Counted from the stretch's first letter, positions 1-5,251 are shown. The stretch: 7,030 nucleotides of DNA from Clostridiales bacterium (GCA_003539375.1 DPPH01000062.1:1-7030); one strand, 5' to 3'. Made by a program: numbers and translations. The notes: a model not told the origin generated them from the sequence alone.

Positions 1-140
1 TCGATAAAGTTTATTCCTTGATTTTTACATTCTTTTATTATTTCTACCGCTTCATCCTGGTTAACTCTTTGTATAGGTATACCCCCAAGACCTACTACTG
101 ATACCTTTAATCCTGTTTTTCCTAATTTTCTATAAAGCAT
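1..140 (-). CDS. Aldo/keto reductase, N-terminal fragment (runs off left edge)
   Basis: Reading leftwards from an ATG at 140-138, the first 46 codons give MLYRKLGKTGLKVSVVGLGG and then IPIQRVNQDEAVEIIKEC. This is the typical opening of bacterial aldo/keto reductases: the RKLGKTGLKVS beta-hairpin followed by the first barrel strand with its VVGLGG motif. The frame is still open at base 1, so the catalytic Asp-Tyr-Lys-His residues lie outside the window and the substrate cannot be inferred. An AGGAGG at 151-146 with 5-nt spacing fixes the start. That ribosome site overlaps the stop codon of the GntR regulator just upstream, so the two genes are very likely one transcript and translationally coupled. 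The regulator may therefore control this oxidoreductase. The fold assignment is firm; the function is open. Confidence 0.88.
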   Translation of the reverse strand, partial: MLYRKLGKTGLKVSVVGLGGIPIQRVNQDEAVEIIKECKNQGINFI

Positions 141-149
141 AACATCCTC

Positions 150-782
150 CTATCCGAAATATGTGTTGAATAATTTTTTTACGTAAACTGCATCGAAGTA
201 TTCTGTTTCTTTTGATGCAGTTTCTGGATCTCTAATCTTTATACTTTGAGCTATACTCTCTAGAGATTGTACATGCCATTTAGGATTATCACACACGTAC
301 TGAATATATCTTAAAAACCTCACAATAGAGTTGTTTAGCTCTTCTAAAGTTTCTTCGAGAAGTTCGTTTCTAGTAAGACTTCTTAGTTTTTTGAAAAACT
401 CGTAATCTTTTTGTATGTATTTTTCATAGTCAGGACTACCATTGTAAGTAGACATTTCTTTAGTTATTTCAAATAATTCTCCTATATCTTCATCTGAAGC
501 ATATTCACTAGCAAGCTCTGCAGCATAGGATTCCAGCTTTTTCTTTACTTGATAAGCATTTTTTACCTTTTTAATATCTATTTGAGAAACGTAAGTTCCC
601 ATTCTGGGAATCATCTGTACCAAACCCTTACCGCTTAAAAAAAGAAGAGCCTCTCTTACCGGTGTTCTACTGACGTTAAATTCTTTTGCTATCTTTTTTT
701 CTTCTATTATATCTCCCGGTTTGTACTCTAAATGAATAATTCTATTTAAAATTTCATCGTAAATAGTTTCCTTATCTGCCAA
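150..782 (-). CDS. GntR-family transcriptional regulator, FCD (FadR-like) subfamily
   Basis: The 210-residue protein has an N-terminal winged helix (about residues 5-68), with the recognition segment VSRTPVREALLFLSGKGL at 37-54, the hallmark of the GntR family. An all-helical C-terminal domain (about 75-205) matches FCD-type effector domains. The start is a TTG at 782-780, supported by GGAGGG at 794-789 with 6-nt spacing. In metal-binding FCD domains a D-x-x-F-H motif and two later histidines hold a metal ion. Here the motif reads DYEFF (126-130), and by my hand alignment the two later positions are Leu174 and Phe196, so all three His ligands appear to be absent. The protein probably represses its own operon and the aldo/keto reductase behind it. 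A promoter and a palindrome lie just upstream. The effector is unknown. Confidence 0.9.
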   Translation of the reverse strand: MADKETIYDEILNRIIHLEYKPGDIIEEKKIAKEFNVSRTPVREALLFLSGKGLVQMIPRMGTYVSQIDIKKVKNAYQVKKKLESYAAELASEYASDEDIGELFEITKEMSTYNGSPDYEKYIQKDYEFFKKLRSLTRNELLEETLEELNNSIVRFLRYIQYVCDNPKWHVQSLESIAQSIKIRDPETASKETEYFDAVYVKKLFNTYFG

Positions 783-812
783 AATAAACCCTCCGTTGTT
801 TTATATTTATAT

Positions 813-822
813 TGATATATCA
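813..822. promoter_or_regulatory. Candidate operator palindrome upstream of the GntR gene
   Basis: TGATATATCA is a perfect 10-bp palindrome between the predicted GntR promoter (-10 at 851-846) and the GntR ribosome site, about 17-26 nt after the expected transcription start. GntR-family proteins bind short palindromes and commonly repress their own genes, so this is a reasonable autoregulatory site. The region is very AT-rich, however, and a 10-bp palindrome could occur by chance. Confidence 0.3.
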
Positions 823-845
823 GTGTAATTTTTATTGTATATTTT

Positions 846-874
846 ATTATATATTATATTATTTTATTATTCAA
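846..874 (-). promoter_or_regulatory. Sigma-A-type promoter for the GntR/aldo-keto reductase operon
   Basis: On the minus strand, TTGAAT (874-869) is separated by exactly 17 nt from a perfect TATAAT (851-846). The expected start is near 839, giving a leader of about 57 nt before the TTG start codon. The surroundings are AT-rich, which raises the chance of a false match, but the perfect -10, ideal spacing and correct placement support it. Confidence 0.55.
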
Positions 875-917
875 CGACCCTATTTGATTAATTAATAGTT
901 ATATAATGTTTTTCTAT

Positions 918-945
918 TTGATAATGGAAAATTTAATGTTATAAT
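918..945 (+). promoter_or_regulatory. Distal sigma-A-type promoter of the ccdA operon
   Basis: TTGATA (918-923) is followed after 16 nt by a perfect TATAAT (940-945), so transcription would start near 952, about 90 nt before the ccdA start codon. It has no obvious operator of its own. Transcripts from here must pass the inverted repeat at 998-1016, so a bound repressor could block them as well. Confidence 0.5.
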
Positions 946-993
946 TATAAATACTCCCTACTTTATAATTAATGAGTGAAAATATTAATTATC

Positions 994-1021
994 TTGACAT
1001 ACCCGGGTGGGGTATGATATT
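994..1021 (+). promoter_or_regulatory. Proximal promoter of the ccdA operon, overlapped by an operator
   Basis: A consensus -35 TTGACA (994-999) lies 43 nt before the ccdA start codon. The -10 is less clear. GATATT (1016-1021) gives a 16-nt spacer; TATGAT (1013-1018) matches better but leaves only 13 nt. The G-rich inverted repeat at 998-1016 fills the spacer, so a protein bound there would exclude RNA polymerase. Confidence 0.5.
998..1016. promoter_or_regulatory. CsoR/CstR/FrmR-type operator
   Basis: CATACCCGGGTGGGGTATG has perfect 7-bp arms (CATACCC and GGGTATG) around a 5-nt centre. It is a conspicuous GC-rich island in a very AT-rich intergenic region and lies across the promoter spacer. 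Operators of the CsoR family (copper-sensing CsoR, persulfide-sensing CstR, formaldehyde-sensing FrmR, nickel-sensing RcnR) typically have a run of C/G flanked by TA, of the form TACCC...GGGTA. Assignment to that family is by motif resemblance. No repressor gene lies in the window, and the signal sensed cannot be read from the site. Downstream thiol-redox and sulfur-carrier genes favour persulfide or thiol stress, with copper as the alternative. Confidence 0.6.
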
Positions 1022-1042
1022 CTACTACAAAGGAGGGATTGT

Positions 1043-1729
1043 GTGGAAAACATATCTTTTTTAGTAGCTTTCTGGGGAGGAGTAATATCCTTTTTTTCTC
1101 CTTGTATTATACCTATAATACCGGCATATATCTCCTATACAGCAGGAGCTAATGTTGAAAGCTACACAAATTTTAAAAAAATAAATTTTACAAGAACAAT
1201 AGGATTTGTACTAGGATTTAGTATTATCTTTATAATGTTGGGAGCTTCGGCTACTTTTTTAGGAGGCTTTTTAAATAGAAATCTTTCATTATTTAGAAGT
1301 ATAAGCGGTTTGTTTATAATATTTTTCGGACTGTATATGCTGGGTGTAATAAAAATAGGTTTTCTTAGTAGAAAACACGGATTTAAAGCCCCAAAGAGAA
1401 AAAACAATTTTTTAAGTTCTACCCTTATGGGTATGGCCTTTGGAGCAGGATGGACTCCTTGTATAGGTGCCGTATTAGGGTCTATACTAATATTTGCAGG
1501 AAGCCAATCCACAGTAAGTGAAGGGATACTGCTTTTAGGAGTATATTCTTTAGGTTTATCTATACCTTTTATACTTACATCACTGCTGCTTGGATTCTTT
1601 ACAAAATATATTGGTAAAATAGAGAAATTTAGTTTATATTTAAATAGAATTGGTGGAGTAATTTTAATCATTCTAGGTGTTCTAATAATGATGAACAAGT
1701 TGACTATATTTAATAGTCTTGCATTTTGA
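1043..1729 (+). CDS. ccdA: CcdA-type thiol:disulfide interchange membrane protein
   Basis: This 228-residue integral membrane protein belongs to the CcdA/DsbD-beta family. Such proteins carry electrons from cytoplasmic thioredoxin across the membrane to extracytoplasmic thioredoxin-fold partners. About six hydrophobic segments are visible (roughly residues 7-31, 53-75, 87-107, 126-150, 155-178 and 200-225). The two redox cysteines sit in the family motifs FFSPCIIPIIPAYISY (Cys21) and GWTPCIGAVLG (Cys140). I chose the GTG at 1043 because AGGAGG (1031-1036) lies 6 nt before it. An upstream in-frame GTG at 1007 falls inside the operator and has no ribosome site. The gene ends in tandem stops (TGA TAA). 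It is first in an operon and lies 21 nt before a CPYC lipoprotein that is its likely electron acceptor. Confidence 0.93.
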   Translation: MENISFLVAFWGGVISFFSPCIIPIIPAYISYTAGANVESYTNFKKINFTRTIGFVLGFSIIFIMLGASATFLGGFLNRNLSLFRSISGLFIIFFGLYMLGVIKIGFLSRKHGFKAPKRKNNFLSSTLMGMAFGAGWTPCIGAVLGSILIFAGSQSTVSEGILLLGVYSLGLSIPFILTSLLLGFFTKYIGKIEKFSLYLNRIGGVILIILGVLIMMNKLTIFNSLAF

Positions 1730-1750
1730 TAATTTGATAGGTGGTGAAAT

Positions 1751-2323
1751 ATGAGTAAAAAATACTTGATTCTTTCCCTAGTTGTGGTATTATCTTTAGT
1801 ATTATTGATAGGCTGTACTTCCGAAGGTGAGGAGATGCCAGAAGAAAATAATGCAGAGACAGAAGCACCGGTAGAAGAATCAGAAGAGGAAACAGAAGAA
1901 AATACAGAAGAAGAAAAAGTCTATGCTCCTGATTTTTCATTGACGGGTATGGATGGGGAAACATATACATTAAGCGACTTTCAAGGTAAAAAAGTAATGG
2001 TAAATTTCTGGGCTACATGGTGTCCATACTGTGTACAAGAGATGCCTGATTTAACAAAGTTAGCTCAGGAGTACAGCGATGACCTTGTAGTATTAGCAAT
2101 TAACGTAGATGAGAGCGAATCTAAAATTCAAGGATTTCTAGATGACAATCCTGAAATAGATTTAAACATACTACTGGATCCTAAGGCAAAGACTGCAGGA
2201 ACTTACGGTGCTAATGCTTTACCTTTAACCATAGGTATAAACTCCGATGGTTCAGTAGAAACTGGATATCCTGGAATGCTTAAATACGAGCAAATGGTTG
2301 GAATGTATGAGATGTTAAACTAA
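1751..2323 (+). CDS. TlpA/ResA-like thioredoxin-fold lipoprotein
   Basis: The 190-residue protein starts with a lipoprotein signal peptide: a positive N-terminus, a hydrophobic stretch and the lipobox LLIGC, with Cys22 as the lipidated residue. A glutamate-rich, probably disordered linker (about 24-56) follows. The AhpC-TSA/redoxin-type thioredoxin domain starts near residue 58 (YAPDFSLTGMDGETYTLSDF). Its active site is W90-C91-P92-Y93-C94, and the expected cis-proline is in ALP, at Pro158. Members of this group (ResA, TlpA, StoA) reduce specific disulfides or oxidised thiols outside the membrane and are recharged by CcdA, which is encoded directly upstream. AGGTGG at 1739-1744 supports the ATG start. 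Its target is unknown. Cytochrome c maturation, the classical ResA role, is neither supported nor excluded because no cytochrome or Ccs gene is present here. Confidence 0.9.
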   Translation: MSKKYLILSLVVVLSLVLLIGCTSEGEEMPEENNAETEAPVEESEEETEENTEEEKVYAPDFSLTGMDGETYTLSDFQGKKVMVNFWATWCPYCVQEMPDLTKLAQEYSDDLVVLAINVDESESKIQGFLDDNPEIDLNILLDPKAKTAGTYGANALPLTIGINSDGSVETGYPGMLKYEQMVGMYEMLN

Positions 2324-2356
2324 TATATAGTAAAATAAGAAAGGTAGGTGAATAAC

Positions 2357-2656
2357 TTGGTAATAGAAGCAAGCAAAACTGCTGTTGATGAAATTAAAAA
2401 AATCATAGAAAAGCAAAATGCCGACGATAAGGCTATAAGAGTAAATATATCAGGTTTTGGTTGAGGCGGCCCTCAATTGGGACTTGTTCTGGACGAACAA
2501 AGAGATAGTGATTACGTAGAAGAAATAGACGGAGTGACATTTGTAGCTGGCGAAGACATGAAGCATTACGATGGTTTTAACATAGAGTATGCAAACAGCT
2601 TTTTAAGAAAAGGATTTGTGGTATCCATTAAAGGAATGCCTGCAAGTTCTTGCTAA
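2357..2656 (+). CDS. HesB/IscA-like selenoprotein with UGA read as selenocysteine (codon 36)
   Basis: If the TGA at 2462-2464 is read as selenocysteine (U), this frame gives a complete 99-residue protein. It opens MVIEASKTAVDEIKKIIEKQ, has ISGFGUGGPQLGLVLDEQ at 31-48, and ends IKGMPASSC. This is the A-type (HesB/IscA) Fe-S carrier fold, and U36 sits where the first conserved cysteine occurs. HesB-like selenoproteins with Sec at this position are an established family. The match continues unchanged in the same frame on both sides of the UGA, which argues against a pseudogene. The C-terminal cysteine (Cys99) is kept, but the CGC pair typical of IscA is reduced to a single Cys. The start is TTG at 2357, with AGGTG 6 nt upstream; an in-frame GTG at 2348 is an alternative. 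It lies 33 nt after the lipoprotein gene, with no promoter obvious between, and is last in the operon. Probable role: cytoplasmic Fe-S or sulfur/selenium redox chemistry. Confidence 0.88.
2461..2500 (+). promoter_or_regulatory. Candidate bacterial SECIS element (two tandem hairpins)
   Basis: The UGA (2462-2464) lies in the 5' arm of a 6-bp perfect hairpin, TTGAGG-CGGC-CCTCAA (2461-2476). A second perfect 6-bp hairpin, TTGTTC-TGGAC-GAACAA (2484-2500), follows and shows two guanines, G2491 and G2492, in its five-base loop. Bacterial SECIS elements bind SelB through an apical stem-loop with an exposed G about 16-37 nt after the UGA; here 26 nt lie between the UGA and G2491. Both hairpins are inside the coding sequence, as expected in bacteria. 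Which of the two is the functional SelB site is inference; the second fits the spacing rule better. Confidence 0.7.
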
Positions 2657-2667
2657 GAGAGTTAATT

Positions 2668-2700
2668 AAAGGGAGATTCAAAATCTCCCTTTTTTTATTT
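2668..2700. terminator. Intrinsic terminator of the ccdA operon, probably shared with the convergent aminotransferase
   Basis: GGGAGATT (2671-2678) pairs perfectly with AATCTCCC (2682-2689) around a CAA loop. The stem can be extended by three A-T pairs (2668-2670 with 2690-2692), and a T-rich tail runs to 2700. It starts 11 nt after the selenoprotein stop codon. In the other direction the same hairpin lies just beyond the aminotransferase stop codon, but there it is followed only by TTTAATTAA, so it should be weaker. The plus-strand T-tail overlaps the aminotransferase stop codon (2697-2695). Confidence 0.88.
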
Positions 2701-3885
2701 GAGTTTTTTTAATGCTTTCTCTAAGGCATCCATTCCTTTTACGATATTATCCATTGAGTTGGAATAGGCAATTCTAATGTTATCATCTATTCCAAAGGCT
2801 TCTCCTGGTGCAACTGCAACTTTAGCTTCTTCTAATAAAAAGTTTGTCAAATCCATAGAGTTTTTTATTTTATAATTTTCCCAGCTTTTACCGTAGAAAC
2901 TGCTTACGTTAGGCATTGCATAAAAAGCTCCCTTTGGTAGATTACAGGTTATTCCTTGGATATTATTTAACCTATCTACTAAATATTTTCTTCTTCTATC
3001 AAATTCTACAACCATCTTTTCTACTGAATTGTTAGAATTTCTAAAGGCTTCCAGAGAGGCATGTTGAGCCGGTGCATTTGGTCCTGTGGTCATATGTCCC
3101 TGCAGGTTGGTCATAGCTTTAATAATGTCTTTTGGTCCTGCTGCATACCCAATTCTCCATCCTGTCATAGCAAAGCTCTTTGATACTCCGTTTATTAGTA
3201 TTGTTTTATCTTTTATCTCTTTAGATAGGGTTCCTATACTTACATGCTTTTCTCCGTCGTATATCAGTTTTTCGTAAATTTCATCTGATAATATAAATAT
3301 GTCATTTTCTACACATAGGTTTCCTATTTCTCTAAGCTGAGTTTCTGTATATATAGCTCCAGTAGGATTATTTGGAGTATTAATCATAATGCATTTGGTT
3401 TTATCAGTAATACTTTCTTTTATTTTTTCAATATTAAGATTGAAATTATCCGATTCTTCCATGTCTACAAGTACCGGTTTAGCACCTGTTAATTTGACCA
3501 TTTCAATATAGCTTACCCAGTAAGGCGAAGGTATAATTACCTCATCTCCTTCTTCACATAAGGTTAGGAGAGCATTCATAAGTGCCTGTTTAGCTCCGTT
3601 GGATACTATTATTTCCTGGTAGGTGTACTCTAAGTTGTTTTCTTTTAAAAGTTTTTTTGCAATTTCTTCTCTTAAGTCTATAGTTCCTCCGGCTGGTGTG
3701 TATCTGGTATGACCTAAATCTAGTGCTTCTTTTCCCTTATCCCTGATATTTTCAGGGGTATCAAAATCTGGTTCTCCTATATTAAAGGAGAGAATTTCCA
3801 CTCCCTGTTTTTTTAACTCTGCTATTTTAGAAGTAATTTCAATTGTCGCTGAAGGTGTCATATTTTGAACTCTTTTTGCAAACAT
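2695..3885 (-). CDS. PLP-dependent class I aminotransferase (aspartate aminotransferase family)
   Basis: The 396-residue cytoplasmic enzyme is full length for the bacterial type I-beta aspartate aminotransferases and opens with the typical MFAKRVQNMTPSATIEIT. Visible PLP residues are N173 in NTPNNPTG, D201 and Y204 in SDEIYEKL, the Schiff-base lysine K236 in GVSKSFAMTGWRIGY, and R244. R371 in NIRIAYS is the expected substrate alpha-carboxylate arginine. The family moves amino groups between aspartate or similar amino acids and 2-oxoglutarate; exact specificity (Asp, aromatic or other) cannot be fixed from sequence. It lies 49 nt downstream of the M50 protease gene with no clear promoter between, so it is probably co-transcribed. 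There is no good ribosome site at normal distance; see the hairpin at 3895-3926. Confidence 0.93.
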   Translation of the reverse strand: MFAKRVQNMTPSATIEITSKIAELKKQGVEILSFNIGEPDFDTPENIRDKGKEALDLGHTRYTPAGGTIDLREEIAKKLLKENNLEYTYQEIIVSNGAKQALMNALLTLCEEGDEVIIPSPYWVSYIEMVKLTGAKPVLVDMEESDNFNLNIEKIKESITDKTKCIMINTPNNPTGAIYTETQLREIGNLCVENDIFILSDEIYEKLIYDGEKHVSIGTLSKEIKDKTILINGVSKSFAMTGWRIGYAAGPKDIIKAMTNLQGHMTTGPNAPAQHASLEAFRNSNNSVEKMVVEFDRRRKYLVDRLNNIQGITCNLPKGAFYAMPNVSSFYGKSWENYKIKNSMDLTNFLLEEAKVAVAPGEAFGIDDNIRIAYSNSMDNIVKGMDALEKALKKLK

Positions 3886-3894
3886 ATCTTTCTT

Positions 3895-3926
3895 GTATCC
3901 TATATCTTCTAGGATACTTCCCCTTT
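3895..3926 (-). promoter_or_regulatory. Hairpin between a displaced Shine-Dalgarno and the aminotransferase start
   Basis: On the minus strand, GTATCCTA (3917-3910) and TAGGATAC (3902-3895) form a perfect 8-bp stem with a 7-nt loop, ending 9 nt before the ATG at 3885. Upstream of it, AAAGGGG (3926-3920) can pair with the 16S rRNA 3' end with one G-U pair, but it is 34 nt from the ATG. Folding the hairpin cuts the effective distance to about 11 nt. The hairpin is seen directly; its role in translation is inference. Alternatives are an mRNA stability element or use of the weak AAGAAAG next to the ATG. Confidence 0.5.
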
Positions 3927-3934
3927 CTTTAATT

Positions 3935-4573
3935 TTACATAATTATATTAAATAGAAGTCCGTATATTCCGCTGATAACAGGAACTATAAATCTTCCTAA
4001 AAATCCTGTAAACAAAAGTATGATTAGCCCTATTCTTATATACTGGGCATATTCGTGGTAAAATTTAACTGCTTTAAATCCAACTATATCCTGAACTACA
4101 TGGTGTCCATCTAGTGGAGGTATAGGTATAAGATTAAATACCATGAGACCAATGTTGATATAGGCTGCTCCATAAAGCATTGTGTAAAGTATTTGTCCCA
4201 TACTTCCCATATTATATAAAAATCCCCACTGCAAACCGATTTTCATAATGAAAATAAATATTATAGAAGTAAGAAGATTCATGCCTACCCCTGCAAGAGA
4301 AACAATAATGTCATCTCTTCTAGGATTTCCAAAATTTCTAGGATTTACCGGTACAGGTTTTGCCCAACCAAACCTAAATATCAAAAGACATAAAAATCCA
4401 ATTGGATCTAGGTGTTTTAAAGGATTTAGGGTAAGTCTTCCCTGGGCTTTTGCTGTATTGTCACCCATTTTATATGCTGCTAGGGCATGTCCGTATTCGT
4501 GTATTGAAATAGCTACTAAAACTCCCGGTAGAGTTAATAGCATGGGTATGATTCTATCTAAAATTCCACTCAT
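3935..4573 (-). CDS. Site-2-protease-type M50 membrane metalloprotease
   Basis: The 212-residue polytopic membrane protein contains the zinc protease motif H25-E26-Y27-G28-H29 within its first hydrophobic segment (ISIHEYGHALAAYKMGD). The third zinc-ligand motif is in NLIPIPPLDGHHV, with D155-G156, near the C-terminal membrane segments. Both are hallmarks of the compact, PDZ-less M50B/S2P-like family common in Firmicutes. Such enzymes cleave substrates inside the membrane, but the substrates of this small subgroup are mostly unknown. AGGAGG at 4585-4580, 6 nt before the ATG, fixes the start. It is first in a likely two-gene transcript with the aminotransferase. The two functions show no obvious link, so the pairing may be incidental. 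Confidence 0.92.
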   Translation of the reverse strand: MSGILDRIIPMLLTLPGVLVAISIHEYGHALAAYKMGDNTAKAQGRLTLNPLKHLDPIGFLCLLIFRFGWAKPVPVNPRNFGNPRRDDIIVSLAGVGMNLLTSIIFIFIMKIGLQWGFLYNMGSMGQILYTMLYGAAYINIGLMVFNLIPIPPLDGHHVVQDIVGFKAVKFYHEYAQYIRIGLIILLFTGFLGRFIVPVISGIYGLLFNIIM

Positions 4574-4651
4574 TTTTATCCTCCTGTTTATACTTATGAT
4601 GTTATTTTATATCTGAAATATTAATTTATCCTTAATTAAACATTTATATAT

Positions 4652-4680
4652 ACTATATACATCTTAGCAAAAAATTTCAA
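4652..4680 (-). promoter_or_regulatory. Sigma-A-type promoter for the M50 protease/aminotransferase transcript
   Basis: On the minus strand, TTGAAA (4680-4675) is separated by 17 nt from TATAGT (4657-4652), each matching five of six consensus bases. The expected start near 4645 leaves a leader of about 70 nt before the ATG at 4573. I saw no riboswitch-like structure in that leader. Confidence 0.55.
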
Positions 4681-4690
4681 TACCTTAGAC

Positions 4691-4719
4691 TTGTTGTTTT
4701 TAAGTAAATGGTATAAACT
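4691..4719 (+). promoter_or_regulatory. Possible mogA promoter
   Basis: TTGTTG (4691-4696) is followed 17 nt later by TAAACT (4714-4719), four of six matches each; an overlapping TATAAA (4712-4717) matches better but gives a 15-nt spacer. The position, about 30 nt before the mogA start codon, is right for a promoter with a very short leader. A promoter must lie somewhere in this 175-bp divergent gap, but these hexamers are only moderate matches. Confidence 0.35.
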
Positions 4720-4748
4720 AAAAATTAATACAAAGATAGGAGGATAAC

Positions 4749-5240
4749 ATGTATACAGTAGGAATAATAACCGCTAGTGACAAAGGTTCTCAGGGAAAAA
4801 GAGAAGACGTAAGCGGTGCAACAATAAAAGAAATCATTGAAAAAGAAAATTATAAAGTAACCGAGTATGTGGTAGTTCCTGATGAAAAGGAAGATATAAA
4901 AAATGCTATTATAGATATGATTGACAATAAATCTGTAGATTTGGTACTAACGACTGGAGGTACTGGATTTTCAAAGAGGGATGTAACTCCTGAAGCTACC
5001 AAGGAAGTAATAGATAAAGAAACTCCAGGAATTTCAGAAGGAATTAGGAACTTTAGCTTTAAAATCACTCCAAAAGCTATGCTTTCAAGGGCTACTTCTG
5101 GAATCAGGAACAATTCTTTAATTATAAACATGCCCGGTAGTCCAAAAGCTGTTAGAGAATCTCTAGAATATCTACTTCAAGCTTTGACCCACGGAATGGA
5201 TATATTAAAAGACAACGATTCAGAATGTGCTGAAGATTAA
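4749..5240 (+). CDS. mogA: Molybdopterin adenylyltransferase, MogA/MoaB family
   Basis: This 163-residue cytoplasmic enzyme would activate molybdopterin by adenylation before metal insertion, the late step of molybdenum (or tungsten) cofactor synthesis. The MPT-binding fold is seen as VGIITASDKGSQG (4-16) and TTGGTGFSKRDVTPEAT (68-84), with NMPGSPKAVRESL (127-139) near the C-terminus. Asp45 in VVPDE and Asp78 in SKRDVTPE match the catalytic aspartates known from E. coli MogA. AGGAGG at 4738-4743 with 5-nt spacing fixes the start. The gene stands alone on the plus strand, facing the LCP gene, while moaC and the MOSC gene lie about 1 kb away on the other strand. MogA and MoaB proteins are close homologues, so the symbol is family-level. 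Confidence 0.9.
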   Translation: MYTVGIITASDKGSQGKREDVSGATIKEIIEKENYKVTEYVVVPDEKEDIKNAIIDMIDNKSVDLVLTTGGTGFSKRDVTPEATKEVIDKETPGISEGIRNFSFKITPKAMLSRATSGIRNNSLIINMPGSPKAVRESLEYLLQALTHGMDILKDNDSECAED

Positions 5241-5251
5241 TTTAATACACT

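Noticed and set aside
1007..1042. Upstream in-frame GTG start for ccdA giving a 240-residue protein
   Set aside because: It lies inside the operator/promoter, has no ribosome site and adds an N-terminus not expected for the family. The GTG at 1043 has AGGAGG at ideal spacing.
783..1042. Riboswitch, T-box or small RNA in the divergent intergenic region
   Set aside because: Only promoters, the short palindrome and the G-rich inverted repeat are visible. The region is too AT-rich and unstructured to support a riboswitch.
972..1064. Small 30-codon open frame from an ATG at 972 through the ccdA promoter region
   Set aside because: It has no ribosome site, runs across the proximal promoter and operator, and overlaps the ccdA start in another frame.
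1162..1698. 178-residue open frame antisense to ccdA
   Set aside because: It has no recognisable domain and mirrors a clear membrane-protein gene with correct start and operon context; it is a shadow frame.
2462..2464. Pseudogene or sequencing-error explanation for the in-frame TGA
   Set aside because: The frame, family match, ribosome site and terminator are all intact, the TGA replaces exactly the conserved cysteine of a family with known Sec members, and SECIS-like hairpins follow.
4248..4616. 122-residue open frame antisense to the M50 protease
   Set aside because: It is a shadow of a well-supported protease gene with HEYGH and PPLDG motifs, and shows no family match of its own.
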